Position numbers and translations under genes: made by a program
Shown here: piece after piece, positions 1 through 6,868 of the stretch
Position numbering within the stretch: position 1 is the first letter of the stretch
Layout of the letters: every line of letters starts with the position of its first letter
DNA from: Paludibacter sp.
GTDB taxonomy: Bacteria; Bacteroidota; Bacteroidia; Bacteroidales; Paludibacteraceae
Length of the DNA: 13,117 nt
Assembly: GCA_018054805.1 (NCBI GenBank)
Contig: JAGPIU010000009.1
Location: 1 to 13,117 of the forward strand
Reading direction: 5' to 3'
The notes under the pieces: generated by a model
Databases searched by the model: none
Seen by the model: only the letters and a program-made list of their open reading frames with translations
What the model was told of the DNA's origin: nothing

Positions 1-412
1 TGATTTTTCGGTACTGAACTTCCGTAAATCCGTTTGAGATAATTGTAAGCGGATATTTTGACGATAAATAATCGAGTGTTTCGATAGCATATGGCATTAA
101 AGCTGTTTTTGTGGGCAGAATTTCAAGGTATTGGTGTCCGATTTCCTCAGCCAGTTCCTGATCGTTTACACCCATGCGTGCTAAAGGATACCGGAAACGT
201 TCGGCCATAAGGAAATCTTTTGTGATTTCTCCTTTGCCATATGCTTCCCAAAGTTCAATATTCTTTTTTGCGTAAATGCTGAAAAATTCTTCAAAGTCAC
301 TAAAATATCTGTCGAGTCTGCGATCGGTGAACATGTCGGCAAGTGATAAGCGTGCATTTTCGTGAAAGTCCCAAATAGTGTCGTCTAAATCGATGAAAAT
401 AAATTTATACAT
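1..412 (-). CDS. YjjG-type HAD nucleotidase, 5' part, cut by the window edge
   Basis: The first 137 codons of a haloacid-dehalogenase-superfamily hydrolase are visible; the 3' part lies left of the window. The start is ATG (minus, 412-410). Residues 8-12 are DLDDT, the HAD motif I with nucleophile Asp8 and acid/base Asp10, followed by IWDF. A helical cap region follows (about residues 18-95), and residues near 125-132 read ISNGFTEV, matching HAD motif II (Ser in the S/T position, followed by NG). This resembles the YjjG family, which dephosphorylates nucleoside monophosphates including non-canonical pyrimidine nucleotides. Motifs III (Lys) and IV (Asp pair) would lie in the missing part. A strong hairpin lies 23 bp upstream, so transcription either starts very close to the ATG or passes through that hairpin. 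The family is confident; the exact substrate is inferred. Confidence 0.85.
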   Translation of the reverse strand, partial: MYKFIFIDLDDTIWDFHENARLSLADMFTDRRLDRYFSDFEEFFSIYAKKNIELWEAYGKGEITKDFLMAERFRYPLARMGVNDQELAEEIGHQYLEILPTKTALMPYAIETLDYLSSKYPLTIISNGFTEVQYRKI

Positions 413-434
413 ATTATTTTGTTTATATAAATAA

Positions 435-469
435 CAATGCGTTTTCCGGTCTGAACGGAAAACGCATTG
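435..469 (-). terminator. Perfect hairpin between the lipoprotein gene and the YjjG-type gene
   Basis: CAATGCGTTTTCCG (435-448) and CGGAAAACGCATTG (456-469) form a perfect 14-bp stem with a 7-base loop. On the minus strand the stem is followed by the T-rich tail TTATTTATATAAAC. It lies 36 bp beyond the lipoprotein stop codon and is probably its intrinsic terminator. The tail is interrupted, so it could also be leaky and act as an attenuator for the YjjG-type gene, whose ATG is 23 bp further on. Confidence 0.75.
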
Positions 470-505
470 CAATGAGTATTTAAAAAGAAGTTTTGCGTCA
501 GAAAA

Positions 506-1372
506 TTAGTCTACTTCAATCACCAGATACTTGCTTACACTCCAGAATGCATCTGTGTCGACAATTAGCAGTACAAAGTTGCCGCTTTCTTTTTCAAGAG
601 TGTACGAAGATTTTGGGTGTGATGTGAGTATTTTTGCTCTGCTCGAGTAGAGCGGAATAGACTTTGTTTTGCGTGCATCGATGCGTACAAAATAGTTTTT
701 GTTGAAATCGCTTTCGAGTACTCTTTTGGGGCGGAAAATGCCGTCCGAAGTCACAATATTCTGCTCTCTGAGTTCTTTGCGTGTGCCAAATACGTACCAG
801 GCTGTGTGAATAGCCTCGTCCTGTTCCTGAATTTTCGATTCCTTAGTCTCTACATTTGTTTTCAGATTTTCAATGTCTTTCCCAAGTACTTCTACAGTGC
901 TTCCCAGTTCGGCTATCAGTGAGTCCTTTTTAGCGAGTTCAGTTTCCAGTAGGGCTATTTTGCTCGATTCTTCTTCGAGGGCTTTGGTGAGTCGCGCCAG
1001 AGTACGCTCGAGTTCGGTTGACTTTACGGCACTATTGTTTATACGGCGTTTTAGTTTAGCCAGTTCTTCCTTATTGGTTTTAAGCAGATCGTTAAGGTAG
1101 ATCAAATCTTCGTTGATTTTGCTTCGTCCCTCTGAATCAAGCTCAGGGTCGCCCGACGAGGTAGAGATGACGCCTTCAGTTTCCTTGATTTTCTCTATGT
1201 TTTGTTCAATCTGATTCATGGTCGAAAAATAATCGTCCAATTCCTCCTGCATGGCTTGTTTTGCTCTGAGAAGTGAATCATTTTGAGCCTTCAGCGCTTT
1301 GTATTCTTCCGACTGAAAGTTGCAGGCAGTAAAGAATAATGTCAGGGTTAAGATAAGAAAAGCAGGTTTCAT
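506..1372 (-). CDS. Coiled-coil lipoprotein resembling the Cbp1 family
   Basis: A 288-residue predicted lipoprotein. The N-terminus is a short type II signal peptide (MKPAFLILTLTLFF) ending in the lipobox-like FTAC, so Cys17 is the likely lipidated residue. Residues about 20-190 are charged and heptad-like, rich in Glu, Lys and Leu, and predicted to form long coiled coils, broken near 65-85 by a Gly/Ser/Asp stretch. A compact C-terminal domain (about 190-288) begins AWYVFGTRKELRE and ends FWSVSKYLVIEVD. This arrangement (lipobox, coiled coil, YVFGTKKEL-like C-terminal domain) is one I recall from Bacteroidales proteins annotated as Cbp1-family collagen-binding adhesins; the assignment is from memory and adhesion is not shown by the sequence. 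It appears to be transcribed alone from a promoter inside the end of rsmI and to stop at the hairpin downstream. Confidence 0.7.
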   Translation of the reverse strand: MKPAFLILTLTLFFTACNFQSEEYKALKAQNDSLLRAKQAMQEELDDYFSTMNQIEQNIEKIKETEGVISTSSGDPELDSEGRSKINEDLIYLNDLLKTNKEELAKLKRRINNSAVKSTELERTLARLTKALEEESSKIALLETELAKKDSLIAELGSTVEVLGKDIENLKTNVETKESKIQEQDEAIHTAWYVFGTRKELREQNIVTSDGIFRPKRVLESDFNKNYFVRIDARKTKSIPLYSSRAKILTSHPKSSYTLEKESGNFVLLIVDTDAFWSVSKYLVIEVD

Positions 1373-1523
1373 TTGTTCTGATTGATTTTAGTTGTAGGCT
1401 GTAACTTGCAGTAAAACATTTCTTTGGATAAAAGAGTTCGTTTGTTGAGCGAGTTTCTGTTTATTTTAATTTAGTGAATAAAAAGTAGCTGAATATGAGT
1501 GATATATGCTTTGAAATATGCTG

Positions 1524-1554
1524 CAAATTTAGTGTTATTCTTCTAAACCTGCAA
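1524..1554 (-). promoter_or_regulatory. Bacteroidota-type promoter for the lipoprotein gene
   Basis: On the minus strand TTG (1554-1552), a 20-bp spacer and TAAATTTG (1531-1524) fit the TTG-N19-21-TAnnTTTG consensus exactly. The -33 part lies within the last codons of rsmI. The predicted start near 1516-1518 would give an mRNA leader of about 145 bases before the lipoprotein ATG, much longer than other leaders here. Initiation itself is not shown by sequence. Confidence 0.5.
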
Positions 1555-2206
1555 CAATAATTACTATTTCTCCTTTTGGAGTATTAGTATTGTAATATTC
1601 AGCAAGTTCACTCAATGTTCCTCTTTTTGTTTCTTCGAAAACTTTGGATATTTCGCGTGAAACCGAAGCGCGGCGTTCTCCTCCGAATACTTCGCCGAGT
1701 TGACTCAGCGTTTTGGCCAAACGAAATGGAGATTCGTAAAAAATCATTGTTCGGGTTTCTTCAGCCAGTCTGTTGATTTTTGTCTGTCGGCCTTTTTTTT
1801 GTGGCAGAAAACCTTCGAAACAGAACCTGTCGTTTGGAAGTCCTGAGCAGACTAATGCAGGTACAAAAGCTGTAGCTCCGGGCAAACATTCTACATCTAT
1901 TTCGTTTGCAATGCACTCACGAACAACCAGAAAGCCGGGGTCGGAAATGGCCGGTGTTCCTGCATCCGATATCAGTGCTACGCATTGCCCATTCTTAATT
2001 CGTTGTATAACAGCTTCGACGGTTTTGTGCTCGTTGAATTTGTGGTGCGAATGCATGGGCGTTTCAATGCCGAAATGTTTCAGCAGAAAACCGCTGGTGC
2101 GTGTGTCTTCGGCAAGGATTAAATCGGCTTCCTTCAAAACCCTTATGGCTCTGAAAGTCATGTCCTCGAGATTTCCTATCGGTGTAGGTACTACAAAAAG
2201 CTTCAT
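1535..2206 (-). CDS. rsmI: 16S rRNA (cytidine-1402-2'-O)-methyltransferase RsmI
   Basis: RsmI uses S-adenosylmethionine to methylate the ribose of C1402 in 16S rRNA, in the decoding centre. The 223-residue protein has the full SAM-dependent tetrapyrrole-methylase fold seen in RsmI: the N-terminal VVPTPIGNLEDMT loop (residues 5-17), AEDTRTS (32-38), the long signature SDAGTPAISDPGF (80-92), the Gly-rich LPGATAFVPAL (108-118) and FEGFLPQKKGR (130-140). FYESPFRL (156-163) and the C-terminal KGEIVIIVAG (211-220) are also typical. The length is normal for the shorter Bacteroidota RsmI. The start is ATG with a weak AGG about 8 bases upstream. It lies 70 bp downstream of the acidic unknown gene on the same strand, with no terminator between, so the two may share a transcript. 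Confidence 0.95.
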   Translation of the reverse strand: MKLFVVPTPIGNLEDMTFRAIRVLKEADLILAEDTRTSGFLLKHFGIETPMHSHHKFNEHKTVEAVIQRIKNGQCVALISDAGTPAISDPGFLVVRECIANEIDVECLPGATAFVPALVCSGLPNDRFCFEGFLPQKKGRQTKINRLAEETRTMIFYESPFRLAKTLSQLGEVFGGERRASVSREISKVFEETKRGTLSELAEYYNTNTPKGEIVIIVAGLEE

Positions 2207-2276
2207 TGGCCTGTCGGTTATTTTTTTTTAGGGTTTTAGTTTTTGATAATCAGTAAATGATAGATGCCTGCTCGCA

Positions 2277-3140
2277 TTAGATGAACTTCCTTTTTGCAAT
2301 CTGATAAAAATCCTCTACATTATCGTTTTCTTCGTCCCAACTGTATTTCGATTGCAGAAATGAATGTACTTCGTCGAAAGTGGCCAGCTGATTGATATAG
2401 TTGAGGGTTTTGTTCATGTCTTCTCCATTTCCGCGAAATAACTCACGCTGGAACCGAAAACGGTCGCCAATGCTGATAGCCGTTTTGATATCGCTGATTT
2501 TTTTGTTGGCAATGCTCGCACTCAGTGAATTGTCGTTGTTCTTCGAGTGAGCTTCGTTTCGCGATACGGTTGGTTGGATAATTTTGTCGGCAATGGTGGT
2601 TTTGCGTGTTTCCTCGGTGACTGTTTTGATTTCAATTTCTTCGATTTTAGTCGCCTCAGGTGCACTCTCCGATTTCAGTTCGGCCGTAAAAGTCTCGGTT
2701 GTTTTTGTTGTTTCCACCAAAGTGTCGGGTTCCTGGGTTTCTACCGTAGTACTTGTGATTTCTTCAATTTCAACTTCAGCTTCGAAAGTCTCAGGTTCCG
2801 GCGCTTTTTCTTCCTCTTTTATTGTTATCGGCTGAGGAATGACTACTTCCGGTATATTATTTTTTTCAACAGGTATTTCGGGAGTTGCAATTACTGCTGA
2901 ATTTGGTTGATTATTGTTTATTACAGTGGTTTCCGGGACCTGTTTTGTGATGATTGAAAGCTTTTTTTCTTCAGAAACTCCTGCGAGTTGTTCGATAAGT
3001 AGTTGTATATCTTCTGTTTTTCGTTTGGCGATATGTACAATGGCAGCGGGATATTCTTCCATCTCCATAAAGCTTTCGGTAATCATGCTGAGTTCTTCAA
3101 TGTTCTTGTGAAGCAGTGTGACAATGAGTTTTCTGTTCAT
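2277..3140 (-). CDS. Conserved Bacteroidales protein of unknown function with an acidic linker
   Basis: I do not recognise a named function. The 287-residue product has no signal peptide or membrane segment and is probably cytoplasmic. It has three parts: an N-terminal helical block (about 1-65, beginning MNRKLIVTLLHKNIEEL); a long low-complexity acidic linker (about 66-200) rich in Glu, Thr, Pro and Val; and a C-terminal helical block (about 205-287) containing KKISDIKTAISIGDRFRFQ, ELF, and ending in YQIAKRKF. The C-terminal block looks like one I recall in uncharacterised Bacteroidales proteins, where it follows similar disordered linkers. Two folded ends joined by a flexible acidic tether suggest an adaptor or scaffold, but that is inference. 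It is divergent from tdk and lies upstream of rsmI on the same strand. The leader is A-rich with no clear Shine-Dalgarno sequence. Confidence 0.7.
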   Translation of the reverse strand: MNRKLIVTLLHKNIEELSMITESFMEMEEYPAAIVHIAKRKTEDIQLLIEQLAGVSEEKKLSIITKQVPETTVINNNQPNSAVIATPEIPVEKNNIPEVVIPQPITIKEEEKAPEPETFEAEVEIEEITSTTVETQEPDTLVETTKTTETFTAELKSESAPEATKIEEIEIKTVTEETRKTTIADKIIQPTVSRNEAHSKNNDNSLSASIANKKISDIKTAISIGDRFRFQRELFRGNGEDMNKTLNYINQLATFDEVHSFLQSKYSWDEENDNVEDFYQIAKRKFI

Positions 3141-3181
3141 ATCTTTTTTTCTAAAACAATTTCATTACTTGTAAATTTATT

Positions 3182-3222
3182 TATTTTTGTGCTTGGAATG
3201 TCATTCCGGCTGTAAAGTTACA
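3182..3222 (+). promoter_or_regulatory. Candidate tdk promoter and two small palindromes
   Basis: This lies in the 133-bp divergent region (3141-3273). TATTTTTG (3182-3189) matches the TAnnTTTG -7 element, but I see no good TTG at the right distance. Downstream lie GGAATG-T-CATTCC (3195-3207), spanning the predicted start site, and TGTAA-AG-TTACA (3211-3222), both inverted repeats that could be operators. On the other strand TAAATTTA (3179-3172) is a one-mismatch -7 box 32 bp from the start codon of the divergent gene. Confidence 0.35.
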
Positions 3223-3273
3223 ATTTTAAGAAGAAACAGTAAAGAAATAAGTACTTAATTACAATTAAATAGC

Positions 3274-3870
3274 ATGATTTATTCAGAAAGAAATCATCCG
3301 ATACAACAGAAGCGGGGGAGTATAGAAGTGATTTGTGGTTCAATGTTTTCGGGAAAAACTGAAGAGCTTATCAGAAGGTTGAAGCGGGCGAAGTTTGCCA
3401 AACAACGTGTGGAGATTTTTAAGCCCAAAATTGATACCCGATATTCTGAAGATGAGGTGGTTTCGCACGATCGTACTTCCATACGTTCAACTCCGGTAGA
3501 ATCGTCGGGGAGTATCATGCTTATGTCGGGTGAAGTGGATGTGATTGGTATTGATGAAGCTCAGTTTTTCGATGATGGATTGGTGGATGTGTGTACACAG
3601 CTTGCCAATCAGGGTATTCGTGTGATTATTGCCGGTTTGGATATGGATTTTCGTGGTGTGCCTTTTGGACCGATGCCAGCGCTTTGTGCTGTGGCCGAGG
3701 ATGTGTATAAGGTTCATGCCATTTGTGTGCGTTGCGGAGCATTGGCTTATGTGTCGCATCGTTTAGTGGAAAGCGATAAACGGGTTCTGTTGGGCGAAAT
3801 GGCCGAGTATGAGCCCATTTGCCGCGACTGTTTCAATAAAACAAAGGAAGAAAAGTTGCAGACGGAATAA
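3274..3870 (+). CDS. tdk: Thymidine kinase, type II
   Basis: Tdk phosphorylates thymidine (and deoxyuridine) to dTMP with ATP, the entry step of thymidine salvage. The 198-residue protein is full length for the tetrameric type II family. Residues 22-29, GSMFSGKT, are the Walker A P-loop. DEAQFF (94-99) is the Walker B region, with Glu95 the expected catalytic base. AGLDMDFRG (120-128) is a further family motif. The C-terminal lasso domain carries two Cys pairs, CVRC (151-154) and CRDC (183-186), that bind structural zinc, with YVSHR (159-163) between them contacting substrate. A short N-terminal extension of about 14 residues precedes the P-loop strand, as in Bacteroides homologues. The ATG start has an A-rich leader and no strong Shine-Dalgarno sequence. 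The AI-2E-family gene follows after 51 bp on the same strand. Confidence 0.97.
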   Translation: MIYSERNHPIQQKRGSIEVICGSMFSGKTEELIRRLKRAKFAKQRVEIFKPKIDTRYSEDEVVSHDRTSIRSTPVESSGSIMLMSGEVDVIGIDEAQFFDDGLVDVCTQLANQGIRVIIAGLDMDFRGVPFGPMPALCAVAEDVYKVHAICVRCGALAYVSHRLVESDKRVLLGEMAEYEPICRDCFNKTKEEKLQTE

Positions 3871-3887
3871 ACACGAATCTGCTTTTG
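3856..3887 (+). promoter_or_regulatory. Possible weak promoter for the AI-2E-family gene
   Basis: TTG (3856-3858), a 21-bp spacer and TGCTTTTG (3880-3887) match the Bacteroidota promoter pattern with one mismatch in the -7 box. The box ends 34 bp before the ATG at 3922, about the distance seen at other genes here. It overlaps the end of tdk and could give separate expression of the transporter gene. The evidence is weak. Confidence 0.25.
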
Positions 3888-3921
3888 AAATGTAAAACTG
3901 TTACCGTAAAATTGCATTATT

Positions 3922-5064
3922 ATGAATAGTACACGTCCTTATACTTTCGACAGAGTTGTCCGTATCCTTATCGGGCTGACAGTGATTTTGCTGCTTTTTT
4001 TGCTCACACGGCGTTTGAGTGCAGTTTTATTTCCTTTTTTGCTGGCATGGTTGCTGGCTTATATGTTGCACCCGATTGTGAGTTTTTTTCAGCATAAAAT
4101 AAAGCTGCGAAGCAGAATCTTGTCGGTGCTGGTTACCTTAATTTTGATTGGAGGCGTGTTGACGGGACTAATTATGCTTATCTCTCCAATGATAAGTAAG
4201 GAAGTGTTGCGAATGTCGGAACTTATTTCGTTATATGTGCAGGGCGTCAATGTGGATACGATATTGCCCGTTGCATGGCAAAATGAGATTCGCGACTATC
4301 TTTCGCAGTTTAATGTGCAATCCTTGTTCTCTGATCCTGCTCTTCGATCGGTTATCGAAAAAGTAGCTCCTCAGCTTTGGAATATTGTGGACAATTCAAT
4401 TAGTCTGTTGCTCGGACTGACGGTAATTTTGCTGATATTTCTTTACACTATTTTTATACTGCTCGATTACGAAAAGGTTACACAGGGTTGGTACAGCATA
4501 ATTCCGAATAAATTCCGGCCACTTATTGTGGGAATCATGGATGATATTGAAGATGGAATGAACCGTTATTTTCGTGGTCAGGCTTTGGTGGCTTTGCTCG
4601 TAGGTATTTTGTTTAGTATCGGATTTGTAATTACAGGCCTGCCAATGGCCATTTTATTCGGGCTTTTTGTGGGCTTGCTTAATCTGGTTCCTTACTTGCA
4701 GACTGTTGCGCTAGTGCCCGGTGTTTTTCTGGTACTAATGAAGTCGATAGAGTCGGGTAGTAGTTTTGGAACTGAGTTGATATGGATGCTGGTTGTTTTT
4801 GCAGTGGTGCAGACTATTCAGGATATGGTGCTTGTGCCGAAAATTATGGGTAAGGTAACAGGGCTGAAACCTGCCGTGATTCTATTGTCGCTTTCGGTAT
4901 GGGGTTCGCTTATGGGAATGGTGGGGCTGATCATTGCTCTACCGCTCACTACGCTTATAATATCGTATTATAAACGCTTTGTGTTGAACGAAGAAGGTCT
5001 TCCGGTAGAACAACAGGCAACGGCTAGCGATACGGTTGTGGGCGAAGCCGAAACGGATGTATAA
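3922..5064 (+). CDS. AI-2E family (PerM-like) membrane transporter
   Basis: A 380-residue polytopic inner-membrane protein of the AI-2E_transport family, which includes TqsA and PerM. Hydrophobic segments lie at about 12-29, 32-50, 66-90, 160-182, 220-240, 243-258, 262-276, 286-304 and 318-350, with a soluble loop at about 91-158. Family marks are YFRGQ (216-220), the NLVPYLQT loop (254-261), VQTIQDMVLVPKIMG (296-310) and GLKPAVILLSL (314-324). The C-terminal tail after 355 is short, acidic and probably cytoplasmic. The substrate cannot be read from sequence: members have been linked to autoinducer-2 export, ion antiport and other roles, so the name should not be read as evidence of quorum sensing. 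The gene ends in tandem stops (TAATAA) and converges with the next gene across 26 bp, with no visible terminator hairpin between them. Confidence 0.9.
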   Translation: MNSTRPYTFDRVVRILIGLTVILLLFLLTRRLSAVLFPFLLAWLLAYMLHPIVSFFQHKIKLRSRILSVLVTLILIGGVLTGLIMLISPMISKEVLRMSELISLYVQGVNVDTILPVAWQNEIRDYLSQFNVQSLFSDPALRSVIEKVAPQLWNIVDNSISLLLGLTVILLIFLYTIFILLDYEKVTQGWYSIIPNKFRPLIVGIMDDIEDGMNRYFRGQALVALLVGILFSIGFVITGLPMAILFGLFVGLLNLVPYLQTVALVPGVFLVLMKSIESGSSFGTELIWMLVVFAVVQTIQDMVLVPKIMGKVTGLKPAVILLSLSVWGSLMGMVGLIIALPLTTLIISYYKRFVLNEEGLPVEQQATASDTVVGEAETDV

Positions 5065-5090
5065 TAAATCAGATTAAACTCGTCTCTGTT

Positions 5091-6338
5091 TTATACCGAA
5101 ATTCTTACAAGTTCAATACGATTGTTGGTCACTTTAATGCATTTAATGCTGAAGTGATCGATGCGGATAATCTCATTCAGCTTTGGAAAATGCTGGTGAT
5201 GATGAAGGATGAATCCTGCAATGGTTTCGTAGTCGTCTGATTCGGGAATGTCGAGATTGAATTTTTGATTGGCAGCTTTCACCTCCAATCGCCCTGAGAA
5301 AAGATATTCATTTTCGGCTGTTTGTTCCGCAGTATAATCGCGCACATCGTGCTCATCCTCAATTTCTCCGAATATTTCCTCAATAATATCTTCGAGGGTT
5401 ACAATTCCGGCGGTACCACCAAACTCGTCAACTACCACAGCAATACTTTTTTTCTGAAGCATAAAGAGTTTCATGAGTTTTTGAGCGGCCATGTTTTCGG
5501 GCACAATCGGTATCTGATTGATATATTTGCGCCAATCTTTCTGATGCTCAAACATCTCGGATGTATGAATATATCCGATAATATTGTCGATGTCGTTTTT
5601 GTAGATAGGAATTTTCGACAATCCTGTTTCAATAAAAGTTTGTTTCAGAACTTCCACATCGGTATTGTATTCCAATGCAATAATTTCAGTACGGGGCAAC
5701 GAACAGTCGCGAAGTCGCACTTTCGAGAAATCGAGTGCATTCTGAAATATTTTTACCTCGTTTTCAAATTCCTTTTCGCTTTCTTTGTTTTCGAAGCTCT
5801 CCTGTATCAGGTAGTTTAAATCGATACGCGAAAATACGTTTTCCTGAGCAGAGGAGCTGAATCCAATACCGGACAGTTTCATGAGTTTTACCGAAATCCA
5901 CGTGCTGAAGCTGGAAATAGGGTAGAGGATAATGTAGAAGAACATCAAAAGCCATGAAAATAGCTTCAACCAAAGATTAGGGTTGACTCTGAAAATGGTT
6001 TTCGGAATAAATTCTCCCGTAAAAAGTACTATAATGGTTGCCAGTATAGTCTGAACAAGCGTTATGAGAAACTGACTCCCCAGGGCTGAAAGCCAGGGTG
6101 TAAGCAATTCGGCCATCATAAGTCCGTAGATTACCAGGCAAACATTATTTCCAACCAGCATAGTGGAAATATATTGCTGAGGATTTCGGTAAAATACTGA
6201 AAGTATTGAGGAGGATAGGCTTCGTTGCTTTTTGTCGAGTTCGAAACGAAGTTTGTTTGACGACACAAATGCAATCTCCATACCGGAAAAGAAGGCGGAG
6301 AATACCAGTGTCCAAAGTATTAAGGGGATGTTTTCCAA
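5091..6338 (-). CDS. CNNM/CBS/CorC-type membrane protein (hemolysin family), TTG start
   Basis: The 415-residue product has the order of the CNNM/CorC family: a CNNM (DUF21) membrane domain at about 1-185, with hydrophobic segments at 5-24, 60-80, 88-107 and 120-143; a pair of CBS domains at about 208-325; and a C-terminal CorC_HlyC domain at about 340-415. FTGEFIPKTI (106-115) is the conserved CNNM loop, and DEFGGTAGIVTLEDIIEE (304-321) is the conserved end of the second CBS domain. Characterised relatives act in Mg2+ or Co2+ efflux; hemolysin is a historical name. GldE of gliding Bacteroidota has the same architecture, but nothing here links this gene to gliding. The first codon is TTG: an in-frame TAA lies three codons upstream and the first internal ATG (codon 20) would remove most of the first helix, so TTG is preferred. 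Confidence 0.9.
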   Translation of the reverse strand: MENIPLILWTLVFSAFFSGMEIAFVSSNKLRFELDKKQRSLSSSILSVFYRNPQQYISTMLVGNNVCLVIYGLMMAELLTPWLSALGSQFLITLVQTILATIIVLFTGEFIPKTIFRVNPNLWLKLFSWLLMFFYIILYPISSFSTWISVKLMKLSGIGFSSSAQENVFSRIDLNYLIQESFENKESEKEFENEVKIFQNALDFSKVRLRDCSLPRTEIIALEYNTDVEVLKQTFIETGLSKIPIYKNDIDNIIGYIHTSEMFEHQKDWRKYINQIPIVPENMAAQKLMKLFMLQKKSIAVVVDEFGGTAGIVTLEDIIEEIFGEIEDEHDVRDYTAEQTAENEYLFSGRLEVKAANQKFNLDIPESDDYETIAGFILHHHQHFPKLNEIIRIDHFSIKCIKVTNNRIELVRISV

Positions 6339-6369
6339 AACTTTTTATGAAATAATTAATTTCTGAGTG

Positions 6370-6377
6370 CAAATATA
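6370..6377 (-). promoter_or_regulatory. -7 element for the CNNM/CBS gene
   Basis: TATATTTG on the minus strand (6377-6370) matches TAnnTTTG exactly and ends 31 bp before the TTG start codon. I see no good TTG element 19-21 bp upstream. A leader of about 25 bases would result. Confidence 0.4.
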
Positions 6378-6715
6378 CAATTTCCATGCGGATATTGTTT
6401 CTGTTCAGTACCGAAAGCATTATTTTTTTTTATTAAAATGAATTGCCTTGTGCCTAAATGTTAGCTTTACGTTGTTTTATTGCGGAATAACTCTGAACTT
6501 TTGGTCGAAATGTTTGTAGTTTGTCGTATGTGGCCTTGGTGTGTTTAAATGCAAGATAATTAGCTCTATATGTATTTCTGGCATGAGTTTGCTGTTTGTA
6601 AGTGGAAGTGTGATGAAAACTTTTTTTCAATAAATTCAATGAGCTAAATATTCAGATTATCAGTATGTAATGTGGTTTTGGAAGTGCCGCTGCCTCTGAA
6701 AAATGAGTTGATGGC
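6378..6715. other. Non-coding stretch between the CNNM/CBS gene and the tRNA unit
   Basis: These 338 bases are AT-rich and hold no gene I can support. The only sizeable open frame (minus, 6639-6454, 61 codons) gives a basic His/Thr/Lys/Gln-rich peptide with no recognisable domain and no good ribosome binding site. I see no hairpin or repeat beyond homopolymer runs such as the T tract at about 6423-6430. Confidence 0.5.
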
Positions 6716-6746
6716 TTTGAATTTTCGAAAATAGTCCGTATCTTTG
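6716..6746 (+). promoter_or_regulatory. Promoter of the tRNA-Lys unit
   Basis: TTTG (6716-6719), a 19-bp spacer and TATCTTTG (6739-6746) match the Bacteroidota housekeeping promoter fully. Transcription is expected to begin near 6752-6755, 11-14 bases before the first tRNA. This is the best promoter in the window. The palindrome TTTTCGAAAA lies in the spacer (6722-6731) and again at 6754-6763. Confidence 0.75.
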
Positions 6747-6765
6747 CAACCGCTTTTCGAAAAAA

Positions 6766-6838
6766 GATTCAGTAGCTCAGCTGGTAGAGCACATCCCTTT
6801 TAAGGATGGGGTCCTGGGTTCGAACCCCAGCTGAATCA
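6766..6838 (+). tRNA. tRNA-Lys (anticodon UUU), copy 1
   Basis: A complete 73-base cloverleaf. The acceptor stem is GATTCAG with CTGAATC, the D stem GCTC with GAGC, the anticodon stem CATCC with GGATG, and the T arm CTGGG-TTCGAAC-CCCAG. The anticodon loop CTTTTAA places TTT at 6799-6801, reading lysine codons AAA and AAG. The discriminator base is A and CCA is not encoded. The 5' leader and the bases after the tRNA are complementary (6750-6760 with 6845-6854). Confidence 0.97.
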
Positions 6839-6868
6839 CTTAAATCGAAAGCGGCATACAAAGTTGTT

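Noticed and set aside
1773..2231. 152-codon plus-strand open frame opposite rsmI
   Set aside because: It lies antisense to intact rsmI motifs and has no recognisable domain.
3922..5064. Quorum-sensing role for the AI-2E-family protein
   Set aside because: The family name does not establish the substrate, and no luxS or lsr-type gene is in the window.
5040..5100. Possible bidirectional terminator between the convergent AI-2E-family and CNNM/CBS genes
   Set aside because: Only a weak partial pairing (CGGCTA with AAGCCG inside the coding end) is visible, with no T tract; not enough to call.
5091..6338. GldE gliding-motility protein
   Set aside because: The domain order matches, but it is shared by all CNNM/CBS/CorC proteins and no other gliding gene is nearby.
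6454..6639. 61-codon minus-strand open frame between the CNNM/CBS gene and the tRNA unit
   Set aside because: The product is basic and low in hydrophobic residues, has no recognisable domain, no good ribosome binding site and no promoter close by; it fits chance in AT-rich DNA.
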